Of a DNA stretch of 64,000 bases, positions 44,288 to 52,320 are shown piece after piece. The stretch spans positions 25,463-89,462 of the forward strand of contig JADGCV010000015.1 of assembly GCA_015228815.1 (NCBI GenBank). Reading direction: 5' to 3'. A model generated the notes under the pieces. The model was not told the origin of the DNA. It did not search any database and saw only the letters and a program-made list of their open reading frames with translations. Within the stretch, counting starts at the first letter, position 1; each line of letters opens with the position of its first letter. Source of the stretch: Magnetococcales bacterium. GTDB taxonomy: Bacteria; Pseudomonadota; Magnetococcia; Magnetococcales; UBA8363. The translations under genes and the position numbers were made by a program.

Positions 44288-45177
44288 TGCGTCGTCTTGC
44301 CTTGATCGTTTTTTCTCTCGGCATCTCTCTGACCGTCGAAGCGGCAACCTTGGAATTGTCGGCCCCCCTGGAACAGGGAAAGGCCGTGTTTCTTCGCATC
44401 AGGGAGGAGGGAACCCCGTCCGGCCACTCGGGTTGGCATGGAACGATCGGTTCCACCCCTTTTCCACTCACCCCCGAAGGGATGGCCCTCGTCGCCCTCG
44501 ACATGGAGGCCCCCACGGGACCAACGACCATCGAAGTGACCCGAAAAGACGCCAATGGAAAAAAAGAGGTCCTGACCCAAAAGGTGACGATCGGTCAACG
44601 GACCTATCAGGAAGAGCATCTGACCCTTCCCGAACGGCGGGTCAGTCTGGCCAACAAGGAAGACGAGGCCCGAGTCATCCGTGAAACCGAGGCCATCAAG
44701 GCAACCTTTGCCATCCGGGAAGGTGCGGTTGGATTCCTGAACGGGTTCATGCAACCGGTGACCGGACGTTTTTCGGGTATTTTCGGCAGCCGGCGGATTC
44801 TCAATGGCAAACCCAAACGACCCCATAATGGCGTGGACATCGCCGCACCCCTTGGAACCCCGGTACTGGCAACCGCCGATGGGCGGGTGGTGTTGGTCGG
44901 AAGGGACTATCTCTTGACCGGCAACACCCTGGTGTTGCACCATGGCCATGGAGTGATTTCGTTGTATGCCCATCTGGATGCGATCGCGGTCGGCATGGGG
45001 GACCGGGTTTCCCGCGGGCAGATGATCGGCAAGGTCGGAACCACGGGACGCTCCACCGGACCGCATCTTCATTGGGGGACTCTGGTGCGGGGACAACGGG
45101 TCGATCCCATGCTCCTTCCCGGAGTGGTTGCGGATGCTTCTTTCCCGAACCCGGATGCTGCATCGAAAAATCGTTGA
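44284..45177 (+). CDS. M23 family peptidoglycan metallopeptidase
   Basis: A 297-residue secreted LytM-type endopeptidase. A signal peptide (about 1-21, ending VEA) is followed by a beta-rich domain (about 22-150) and the M23 domain (about 165-285) with Zn ligands H and D in PHNGVDIA and the H in PHLHWG; GHGVISLYAHLD is also conserved. It would cut peptide cross-links or regulate other hydrolases; all zinc ligands look intact. The start overlaps the xseA stop (ATGA), so it is translated from the same message. Confidence 0.92.
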   Translation: MMRRLALIVFSLGISLTVEAATLELSAPLEQGKAVFLRIREEGTPSGHSGWHGTIGSTPFPLTPEGMALVALDMEAPTGPTTIEVTRKDANGKKEVLTQKVTIGQRTYQEEHLTLPERRVSLANKEDEARVIRETEAIKATFAIREGAVGFLNGFMQPVTGRFSGIFGSRRILNGKPKRPHNGVDIAAPLGTPVLATADGRVVLVGRDYLLTGNTLVLHHGHGVISLYAHLDAIAVGMGDRVSRGQMIGKVGTTGRSTGPHLHWGTLVRGQRVDPMLLPGVVADASFPNPDAASKNR

Positions 45178-45341
45178 GGACCAATATTTTGAAATAAATA
45201 TTCCATTTTACGTCAATGATGCGTTGCCCGATTAACGCAAAGTTGCTATTGTTTCATTACAGTCTCGCATTGTTGTCTTGGTTTCCCGATGGGGTTCGAC
45301 TGGCTTTTTGTCGATGACGGTGACGACGTTCATGGAAGATC

Positions 45342-45572
45342 ATGACTCAACAAGGAATTGAAAATCTTAATTTCGAATCGGCCCTGACCCGCCTGGAAGC
45401 CATCGTCCGCAAACTTGAGGATGGAAACATCCCTTTGGAGGAGGGACTCGCGGCATTCGAGGAGGGGACGCTCTTGTCCCGCCTGTGCCAGGCGCGGCTC
45501 GACCAGGCGGAAAAACGAATCGAGGAACTGGCGGAAAAACATCCGCCAACGGGGGGAACCAGCGGTTCCTGA
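45342..45572 (+). CDS. xseB: exodeoxyribonuclease VII small subunit
   Basis: A 76-residue helical protein, the partner of XseA. NFESALTRLEAIVRKLEDGNIPLEEGLAAFEEGTLLSRLCQARLDQAEKRIE is the complete family pattern. A 164-base gap before it separates it from the peptidase gene and includes an AT-rich stretch likely to hold a promoter. First gene of xseB-ispA-dxs. Confidence 0.95.
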   Translation: MTQQGIENLNFESALTRLEAIVRKLEDGNIPLEEGLAAFEEGTLLSRLCQARLDQAEKRIEELAEKHPPTGGTSGS

Positions 45573-45576
45573 TGCC

Positions 45577-46461
45577 GTGGATCTGAACCATTACCTTGAA
45601 ATCAACCGGTCCCAGGTGGACCGGGCTCTGGATCGCTTTCTTCCAGGCGTGGACGAATCGCCACAACGGCTGAATCAGGCGATCCGACACAGTCTGATGG
45701 GGGGGGGCAAGCGGCTGCGGCCCATCCTGATCCTGGCCTGCGCCGATGCGGTGGGCAATCACAGGGAGCGACTCCTTGCGTTTGCCTGCGGCATGGAGTG
45801 TCTGCATACCTATTCCCTGATCCACGACGACCTCCCGGCGATGGACGACGACGATTTGCGACGGGGCCGGCCAACCTGTCACAAACAATTCGACGAGGCT
45901 ACCGCCATCCTGGCGGGAGACGCCCTGTTGACTCATGCGTTCGATCTGGCGAGCCGTCCCATTGCCGGGGTGGCGCCGGAAGTCATCCTCGCCACCGTGC
46001 GCCAGTTGTCCCTGGATGCCGGAATCTTCGGCATGGTCGGTGGACAAATGCTTGATCTTCTTGCGGAAAACCGCAGTGTCGAACTGGAGGAACTGCGTCT
46101 GATCCACCGTATGAAAACCGGCGCCTTGATTCGCTGTTCCTGTGAAAGCGGCGGACGGTTGGGGGGTGGGACTCCCGAACAGATCGATGCCTTGAAAAAT
46201 TATGGTGCCGCCATCGGTCTGGCGTTTCAGATCACCGACGATCTTCTCGATGTCACCGGTGACAGTCAGGTCATGGGCAAGGCAACAGGAAAGGACCAGG
46301 CCAACGCAAAATCGACCTATCCCGCGCTTATGGGTATCGAAGGGGCGGAAAGACTTGCGCGGGAACAGATCGACCTCGCCCTGGCCAGCCTGGAATCGTT
46401 TGCCAGGACGGCGGATCCTTTGCGCGAACTGGCGCTCTACATCATCAAACGCACACATTGA
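45577..46461 (+). CDS. ispA: short-chain polyprenyl (farnesyl) diphosphate synthase
   Basis: Condenses IPP with DMAPP or geranyl diphosphate to give farnesyl diphosphate. The first Asp-rich motif is LIHDDLPAMDDDDLRRG, the second FQITDDLLD; GGGKRLRPIL starts the conserved core. No ATG is in frame before the core; GTG 45577, four bases after the xseB stop, gives 294 residues, the normal size. The gene continues directly into dxs. Confidence 0.93.
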   Translation: MDLNHYLEINRSQVDRALDRFLPGVDESPQRLNQAIRHSLMGGGKRLRPILILACADAVGNHRERLLAFACGMECLHTYSLIHDDLPAMDDDDLRRGRPTCHKQFDEATAILAGDALLTHAFDLASRPIAGVAPEVILATVRQLSLDAGIFGMVGGQMLDLLAENRSVELEELRLIHRMKTGALIRCSCESGGRLGGGTPEQIDALKNYGAAIGLAFQITDDLLDVTGDSQVMGKATGKDQANAKSTYPALMGIEGAERLAREQIDLALASLESFARTADPLRELALYIIKRTH

Positions 46462-46475
46462 CCCTCGTCACCGCC

Positions 46476-48350
46476 ATGGTATCCATTCTCGATCGAATCG
46501 ATGTTCCTGCCGGCCTGCGTGATTTGAAGGAAGAGGAACTGATCCGCCTTGCCGAGGAAGTGCGCGAACTGACGATCGACATCGTTTCGCGTACCGGGGG
46601 CCATCTGGGGGCGAGCCTTGGGGTCGTGGAACTGACCATCGCCTTGCACCGCGTCTTCAACACGCCGAAGGACCTGCTGATCTGGGATGTCGGCCACCAA
46701 TCCTATCCGCACAAGATTCTCACCGGTCGGCGCCACAAAATGACGACGTTGCGGCAATGGGGCGGATTGTCAGGATTCACCAATCGTTCCGAAAGCCCCT
46801 TCGATCCTTTTGGCACGGGTCATTCTTCCACCTCGATTTCCGCCGCCATGGGCTTTGCCCTGGCCAACAAACTGGCCGGTGGCAACCGTTGGTCCATTGC
46901 CGTGATCGGAGACGGGGCCATGTCGGCGGGAATGGCCTTCGAGGCCCTGAACAATGCGGGTCAATACAAGAACGACCTGGATCTTCTGGTGGTCCTCAAC
47001 GACAACGAAATGTCCATATCCCGCAATGTCGGGGCGTTGTCCGCCTATTTCAACCGCATCCTGAGCGGCCCGGTCTATACCCGCCTCAAGGGGGGAACCG
47101 GAAAATTCCTGGGAGCGATTTCCCTGCCATTGCTCGACGCCGCCCGGCGCGCGGAAGAGCATATGAAGGGGATGTTGATTCCGGGTACCCTGTTCGAGGA
47201 GTTGGGGATCAAATATTTCGGTCCCATCGATGGCCATGATTTTCGCCAACTGCTGCCCACCCTCAAAAACATTCGCGAACTCAACGGACCGTTGCTGCTG
47301 CACGTCGTCACCCGCAAGGGAAAGGGCTTTCCGCCGGCGGAGGTCAATCCCTGCACCTATCATGGGGTTTCTCCATTCGATCGCACCAAGGGGGTGCTTC
47401 CCGCCAATGGCGGCAAACCGACCTATACCCAGGTATTTTCGGAAACCCTGATTCAGCTGGCGGAAAAAAATTCCCGCATCTGCGCCATCACCGCCGCCAT
47501 GCCCGAGGGGACGGGTCTTGGCGCTTTTCACGAACGATTTCCCGATCGTTTTTTCGATGTCGGGATTGCCGAACAACATGCGGTCACGTTTGCCGCGGGA
47601 CTGGCGTGCGCGGGTCATATACCGGTCGTGGCCATCTATTCGACCTTTTTGCAGCGGGCCTTCGATCAGGTGGCCCATGACGTGGTTCTGCAAAAACTGC
47701 CAGTGGTGTTCATCCTCGACCGCGCCGGGGTGGTGGGGGAAGATGGGCCAACCCATGCCGGTTTTTATGATCTGACCTTTCTGCGGGCTTTACCCGGATT
47801 GACGATCATGTCTCCCGCGGATGAAAACCAGTTGCGGGACATGTTGTTGACAGCGATTTCCCTGGGAGGTCCGGTTGCCATCCGCTTTCCCCGGGGCGCC
47901 GCGCTGAATCTGGAGCCGCCACGAAAACCCGAAGCCATCGACATCGGCAGCGGACGGGTCCTGTGCGAAGGGGATCAGGTTGCGGTATTGGCGGTTGGGG
48001 CCGTGGTTCATCCCGCTTTCAAGGCAGCCAACACTCTGCGTCAATACGGCATTCGCGTCGGCGTCTACGACCTGCGCTTCATCAAACCCTTGGATCAGGA
48101 TTTGATTCGACGGGCGGTTGCCAACGCGCCCATCGTTCTGACGATCGAAGAAAATTCCGTTTGCGGGGGGGTTGGGGCGGCGGTGCTTGAATTCCTGGCC
48201 GCCGAAGGGGTGCTGGAGCGGGGACTCAAGGTGCGCAATCTGGGAATCCCGGACCGGATCATTCCTCACGGTGCCCCCAATATTCTGCGGCATGAACTCA
48301 AAATCGATGCCGAAGGGATCGAAGAGGTCATTCGCGGCTTGTTGGGGTGA
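46476..48350 (+). CDS. dxs: 1-deoxy-D-xylulose-5-phosphate synthase
   Basis: First enzyme of the MEP isoprenoid pathway: pyruvate plus glyceraldehyde-3-phosphate give DXP, using thiamine diphosphate. The 624 residues have GHLGASLGVVELTIALH, DVGHQSYPHKILTGR, the TPP motif IGDGAMSAGMAFEALN to VLNDNEMSIS, GIAEQHAVTFAAGLA with the catalytic Glu, and DRAGVVGEDGPTHAG. ATG 46476 is preferred; a TTG overlapping the ispA stop is six codons earlier. With IspA it feeds quinone, carotenoid and undecaprenol synthesis. Confidence 0.96.
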   Translation: MVSILDRIDVPAGLRDLKEEELIRLAEEVRELTIDIVSRTGGHLGASLGVVELTIALHRVFNTPKDLLIWDVGHQSYPHKILTGRRHKMTTLRQWGGLSGFTNRSESPFDPFGTGHSSTSISAAMGFALANKLAGGNRWSIAVIGDGAMSAGMAFEALNNAGQYKNDLDLLVVLNDNEMSISRNVGALSAYFNRILSGPVYTRLKGGTGKFLGAISLPLLDAARRAEEHMKGMLIPGTLFEELGIKYFGPIDGHDFRQLLPTLKNIRELNGPLLLHVVTRKGKGFPPAEVNPCTYHGVSPFDRTKGVLPANGGKPTYTQVFSETLIQLAEKNSRICAITAAMPEGTGLGAFHERFPDRFFDVGIAEQHAVTFAAGLACAGHIPVVAIYSTFLQRAFDQVAHDVVLQKLPVVFILDRAGVVGEDGPTHAGFYDLTFLRALPGLTIMSPADENQLRDMLLTAISLGGPVAIRFPRGAALNLEPPRKPEAIDIGSGRVLCEGDQVAVLAVGAVVHPAFKAANTLRQYGIRVGVYDLRFIKPLDQDLIRRAVANAPIVLTIEENSVCGGVGAAVLEFLAAEGVLERGLKVRNLGIPDRIIPHGAPNILRHELKIDAEGIEEVIRGLLG

Positions 48351-48354
48351 GACT

Positions 48355-48465
48355 GCCCAAGTACCCCCGTTCAGGACTATTGAAAGGAAAAAGGGGGCTG
48401 GGGGATTGCCCCCAGCCCCCTTTTTCCTTTCAATCATTGAACCCGGAGGGTACTTGAGCAGTTAC
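48355..48465. repeat. palindromic repeat copy C, full-length; terminator between dxs and the 49-kb operon
   Basis: The most complete copy. An inner perfect inverted repeat of 26 bp (48379-48404 and 48409-48434, loop ATTG) is flanked by outer imperfect arms (CAAGTACCCCCGTTCA on the left, TGAACCCGGAGGGTACTTG on the right), giving a palindrome of about 90 bases. It lies between the convergent stops of dxs and the unknown operon, and the inner stem with flanking A/T runs would terminate in both directions. Confidence 0.9.
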
Positions 48466-48484
48466 GACTGAATTGATCACTGGG

Positions 48485-48724
48485 TCACTGGGCGAAAATC
48501 GCCTTGATGATCGGCAGTACCTCGGCGGCAATCACAAGGGCAAGCATCCATTTGACAAGTTTGATCTCGCCATCGATGACATCCAACCTGCGCTCCAGTC
48601 CACGCACGTCGTTTTTGGTGATGGTCGTCTCCAGGGACAGGACCTCGGCCACCTTGCGGGCTTTCTCGTCTGTAATTCCGGCATCCCTGAACGCTTCGTA
48701 AACCCCGGAAATCATCGTCGTCAT
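48485..48724 (-). CDS. small coiled-coil protein with C-terminal membrane helix
   Basis: A 79-residue protein of unknown function. The N-terminal part (AFRDAGITDEKARKVAEVLS) and a coiled coil (TKNDVRGLERRLDVIDGEIKLVKW) precede one membrane helix (MLALVIAAEVLPIIKAIFA). The layout is like the small DUF1640/CCDC90-type bacterial proteins. ATG 48724 is fixed by its ATGA overlap with the stop of the gene before it. Third gene of a three-gene operon. Confidence 0.7.
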   Translation of the reverse strand: MTTMISGVYEAFRDAGITDEKARKVAEVLSLETTITKNDVRGLERRLDVIDGEIKLVKWMLALVIAAEVLPIIKAIFAQ

Positions 48725-49056
48725 GGCACTCCTTCTTTCCATCCGGTCTTGTCACCGGATGAATGGGTTTGTTGCACGCGCCGGCACAGGTCGTTCAGGG
48801 CGGATTCCGAAAGATCCCTGCCCGGCTTGAGCAGACCACCGGTCCGTTGCAGAAAGTCGGAGGAAATTCCCAGTTGCGAAAGGATCGCGGGAGGCGTGCG
48901 CAGGCCATAATCGATCGCCAACAGGCCAAAGACCAACATGGCCGCCCAAAGGACCATGGCAAGACCGCCGGTAACGATTCGGAACAGTCCGAAAAGGCTC
49001 ATGGCACTGCCAAGAACCAAAAGAATCCAGGGAATCAGCTCGGATTGGGTTTCCAT
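48721..49056 (-). CDS. hypothetical membrane protein
   Basis: A 111-residue protein with two membrane helices near the N-terminus (IPWILLVLGSAMSLFGLFRIV and LAMVLWAAMLVFGLLAIDYGL) and a soluble C-terminal half (TPPAILSQLGISSDFLQRTGGLLKP...). Not recognised. It begins four bases after the 49060-49566 gene ends and overlaps the following small gene by four bases, so the three are surely expressed together. Confidence 0.7.
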   Translation of the reverse strand: METQSELIPWILLVLGSAMSLFGLFRIVTGGLAMVLWAAMLVFGLLAIDYGLRTPPAILSQLGISSDFLQRTGGLLKPGRDLSESALNDLCRRVQQTHSSGDKTGWKEGVP

Positions 49057-49059
49057 TGA

Positions 49060-49566
49060 TCATACCGAAGAATGGTGGAGAGTGCAGAAAGCCATGTCCT
49101 TGTTTTGCAAATCGGCGACCTGAGCGATATTTTTTTCCAGACTGTGTTCGTTGGCCCGTTGCCGGGACATCATTTTCATCAACAGCCCCCGCTCTTCCAC
49201 CCCCTGGAACTGGTTCTGGGTCCCTTCGAGCAATTGCCGGGCTTGTTCCAGGCTCTGTCGCAGCAGATCTCCGGTTTTCTGGAGTTGCTGGATCCGGTAG
49301 TCCTGAAGTGCTTTCATGTCTTTTCTTCCGCGCAACAGGTCCATGGCGCGGCGATCGAGAAAATGCTGATGGGCATGGAACAACCGTTCCTCAAGGATCC
49401 GGTCCATGACGGTTTCCACCGGTCCGACCACGGAGAAGGCCTCGCGAAGCATGCGCATCTTACGCCCGGAGCGGGTCAGATCATCCGCCAGGGCAATCTT
49501 TTCGGCTTCAGTGACCAGGTTTTCCTTATCCAGCCAATTTTCCAAATGTTGCAGCATGATCGCCAT
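49060..49566 (-). CDS. hypothetical helical (coiled-coil) protein
   Basis: A 168-residue, mostly alpha-helical soluble protein without recognised domain. It is rich in Gln, Leu and charged residues, especially LQDYRIQQLQKTGDLLRQSLEQARQLLE; predicted coiled coil about 85-150. First gene of a three-gene operon with two small membrane proteins; a complex at the membrane is a reasonable guess but not shown. 43 bases separate its start from the pepN stop on the same strand, so pepN could be in the same transcript. Confidence 0.65.
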   Translation of the reverse strand: MAIMLQHLENWLDKENLVTEAEKIALADDLTRSGRKMRMLREAFSVVGPVETVMDRILEERLFHAHQHFLDRRAMDLLRGRKDMKALQDYRIQQLQKTGDLLRQSLEQARQLLEGTQNQFQGVEERGLLMKMMSRQRANEHSLEKNIAQVADLQNKDMAFCTLHHSSV

Positions 49567-49609
49567 GACGCCCCCGGATTTTCAAAAGAAGAGTTCGGGA
49601 CAAAACATT

Positions 49610-52267
49610 CTATTGGGCCAGTGATTTTTGTATCAGCTCATACAGATCCCGCGCCAGGTCCGGGAGTTTGCCGAGTTCTTCGAGTGCCCGACGCATGTGA
49701 AGCCCCCTGTTTTTTTCGGAACGGCGCCATGGAACCAGGGCCATCAACAATCGGGCGGCGACCTGGGGGTTGATGGTGTTCAATTGAGCGATCCGCTCCG
49801 ACAGAAATCGATAGCCTTCACCCGAAATGGCGTGAAAACGAACCGGATTGCCGTAACAAAAGGAGCCGATCAGGGCGCGTACCTTGTTGGGATTGGTCAG
49901 GCAGAACAGGGGATGCGACGTCAACGCCCGCACCCGTGTCAAGGTCGTTTCCGCCGGTGACATTGCCTGAATGGAAAACCATTTGTCCATGACCAGTGGA
50001 TCATGGGCCCAACGTTTTTGAAAATCATCGAGGATGCGATCCTTGGTCTCGTGATCCTCGTAAACCAGACGGACCATCGCCGCCACGCGATCGGTCATGT
50101 TGTCCGCCCGGTCGTACTGGCTCAGCGCCAGTTCGGCAAACCGTTGGCAATCCCCCGCCAGGAGGTAATCCAGACACAGGTTTTTCAAGGCCCTCAGGCC
50201 CACATCTTCCGGAGAATAACGATAGGACGCGGTCCGTGTACGAAGATCATGATAGATGCGTTCCAGGGGTTCGATAAACGTCCGCGCCAAATGTTGTCGG
50301 CAGCTGCGCCGAACCATGAAGATTCCTTCGGGTTCCCCTTCATCCATCTGGTCAAGCAGGTATCGTTCATCGGGAAGGGTCAAGAGCAGGGCCTTTTCCA
50401 CGGGTAAAAGAGTCGGGTCGGACAGGTTTTTGCCAAAGGCCTGGACGAACGTGTCGTCCATCCGCCAGTCTCCCCCTTTCTTCCAGGCCTCGACCCCCTG
50501 CAACAACCATTTTGTCGCCAGGGCCTGCCCCCCCTCCCACCGGTTGAAGCCATCGGTATCATGACACCAGAGGAAGGCCAGTTCCTCGTCGCTCAAGGAG
50601 GTCTTCAGGCGCACCGGAGCGGAAAAGTTACGCAAAATCGATGGAACCGGTGGCGCGGGGAGATCCAGAATGTCGAGCGTTTGCCGCTCCTGGACCAGTT
50701 CGAACAGGAGCGAGGTCGGGGCCGATGTCTGTTCCGCGGCGGTTTTCAAGGGCATTTCCCGACCGTCACGATCGAGGAGGGCGATCACGACCGGAATAGG
50801 GAAGGGTTCCTTGGTGGGCTGTCCCGGCGTGGCGGGACAGTGTTGCGAAAAGGTCAACGAACAGCTCCGGGAACGGGAATCGTAGTGACACACGACTTCG
50901 ACAATGGGGGTACCCGCCTGACGATACCATCGCGAAAACTGCGTCAGGTCGCGTCCATTGGCATCCGCCATTGCCTTTTGAAATTCCTCCACCGTCACTG
51001 CCTGACCATCATGACGCGCAAAATAAAGATCCATGCCGCGACGAAAACCGTCACGGCCCAACAGGACGGCCAGCATCCGCACCACCTCGGCCCCCTTGTT
51101 GTAGATGGTCGTTGTATAGAAATTATTGATTTCCATGTAGGAATCGGGCTGAACCGGATGGGCGGTGGGACCGGTATCCTCGGGAAACTGATTGCCGCGC
51201 AAAATGCGAACGGCGTCGATGCGCTGAATGGCGGTCGTGGTCACCTCCTGGGCCGAGAATTCCTGATCCCGATAGACGGTCAACCCTTCCTTGAGGCTCA
51301 ATTGAAACCAGTCGCGGCAGGTGATCCGGTTTCCGGTCCAGTTATGGAAATATTCGTGGGCGATGACGCTTTCGATCTGTTGATAGTCGAGGTCGGTAGC
51401 GGTTTCGGGGAGGGCCAGGACATACTTGGCGTTGAACAGGTTGAGCCCCTTGTTTTCCATCGCCCCCATGTTGAAATCGTTGACGGCGACGATCATGTAC
51501 AGGTCCAGATCGTATTCGCGACCGAAATGGCGTTCATCCCAGGCCATGGATTTTTTCAATGCCATCAACGCATGCTGGCATTTGTTCCGGTTTTCCGGTT
51601 CAACGTATAGATGCAAGGCGATTTCCCGACCCGAAGAGGTAATCAACCGGTCCTCGGCGCGGTACAGGTTTCCCGCCACCAGGGCAAACAGATAGGAAGG
51701 CTTCTTGAAGGGATCGCGCCAGGTGACGCATCGTTTTCCATGACCATCGAGGATGGAGCTTTCCAAGTTGCCATTGGACAGCAGGGTGGAATATCGACCT
51801 TCTTCCGCTTCCAGGGTTACCTGGTAGCGGGACATGATGTCGGGTCGATCGGGAAAGAAGGTGATCTTGCGTAACCCTTCGGGTTCGCATTGGGTGCAAA
51901 GTATGTCACCCGAACAGAAGAGTCCCTCCAGGGAGGTATTTTTTCGTGGATGAATACGGGTTGTGGTTTCAAGGATTCCGTGGTCGGGGACGGAAAGGAT
52001 GGTCAATCCTTCGTCGTCCTGTCGGTAGTGATCGGGCCTGAGAAGATGCCCGTCGAGCAGGACGGAAAGAAGTTCCAGGTTTCTTCCATCCAGGCGCAGG
52101 TGGGGTTCGTGGGTGATTGTGTCGTCGGGATTGCGGCTGAAGAACAGGCGTGCCTGCACCTCGGTGACCTCGGGATCGAGCCGAAAATGAAGATGCAGCG
52201 ATTCCACCAGAAATGGCGGGCGTTGATAGTCCTTGAGATAATGAATTTTCGTTGGTTTGCCGGACAT
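49610..52267 (-). CDS. pepN: aminopeptidase N (M1 family)
   Basis: An 885-residue zinc aminopeptidase that trims N-terminal residues from peptides in the cytosol. The substrate-binding GAMEN is at 268-272 and the zinc site HEYFH at 304-308, with the third ligand Glu in SLKEGLTVYRDQEF near 327. The size and the C-terminal helical domain match the E. coli-type PepN (DUF3458) branch. No signal peptide. Runs in the same direction as the upstream oxidoreductase gene with 53 bases between them, which contain a half repeat (copy E). Confidence 0.96.
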   Translation of the reverse strand: MSGKPTKIHYLKDYQRPPFLVESLHLHFRLDPEVTEVQARLFFSRNPDDTITHEPHLRLDGRNLELLSVLLDGHLLRPDHYRQDDEGLTILSVPDHGILETTTRIHPRKNTSLEGLFCSGDILCTQCEPEGLRKITFFPDRPDIMSRYQVTLEAEEGRYSTLLSNGNLESSILDGHGKRCVTWRDPFKKPSYLFALVAGNLYRAEDRLITSSGREIALHLYVEPENRNKCQHALMALKKSMAWDERHFGREYDLDLYMIVAVNDFNMGAMENKGLNLFNAKYVLALPETATDLDYQQIESVIAHEYFHNWTGNRITCRDWFQLSLKEGLTVYRDQEFSAQEVTTTAIQRIDAVRILRGNQFPEDTGPTAHPVQPDSYMEINNFYTTTIYNKGAEVVRMLAVLLGRDGFRRGMDLYFARHDGQAVTVEEFQKAMADANGRDLTQFSRWYRQAGTPIVEVVCHYDSRSRSCSLTFSQHCPATPGQPTKEPFPIPVVIALLDRDGREMPLKTAAEQTSAPTSLLFELVQERQTLDILDLPAPPVPSILRNFSAPVRLKTSLSDEELAFLWCHDTDGFNRWEGGQALATKWLLQGVEAWKKGGDWRMDDTFVQAFGKNLSDPTLLPVEKALLLTLPDERYLLDQMDEGEPEGIFMVRRSCRQHLARTFIEPLERIYHDLRTRTASYRYSPEDVGLRALKNLCLDYLLAGDCQRFAELALSQYDRADNMTDRVAAMVRLVYEDHETKDRILDDFQKRWAHDPLVMDKWFSIQAMSPAETTLTRVRALTSHPLFCLTNPNKVRALIGSFCYGNPVRFHAISGEGYRFLSERIAQLNTINPQVAARLLMALVPWRRSEKNRGLHMRRALEELGKLPDLARDLYELIQKSLAQ

Positions 52268-52286
52268 GATCTGGATGTGTTCCTCG

Positions 52287-52318
52287 TTGCAGGGTCATTG
52301 AACCTGAAGGGTACTTGG
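52287..52318. repeat. half copy of the palindromic repeat (copy E)
   Basis: CATTGAACCTGAAGGGTACTTGGCC at about 52289-52313 matches the right outer arm of copy C (TGAACCCGGAGGGTACTTG). The hairpin core is missing. It lies between the stop of the 1275-residue oxidoreductase gene and the pepN start. Confidence 0.65.
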
Positions 52319-52320
52319 CC

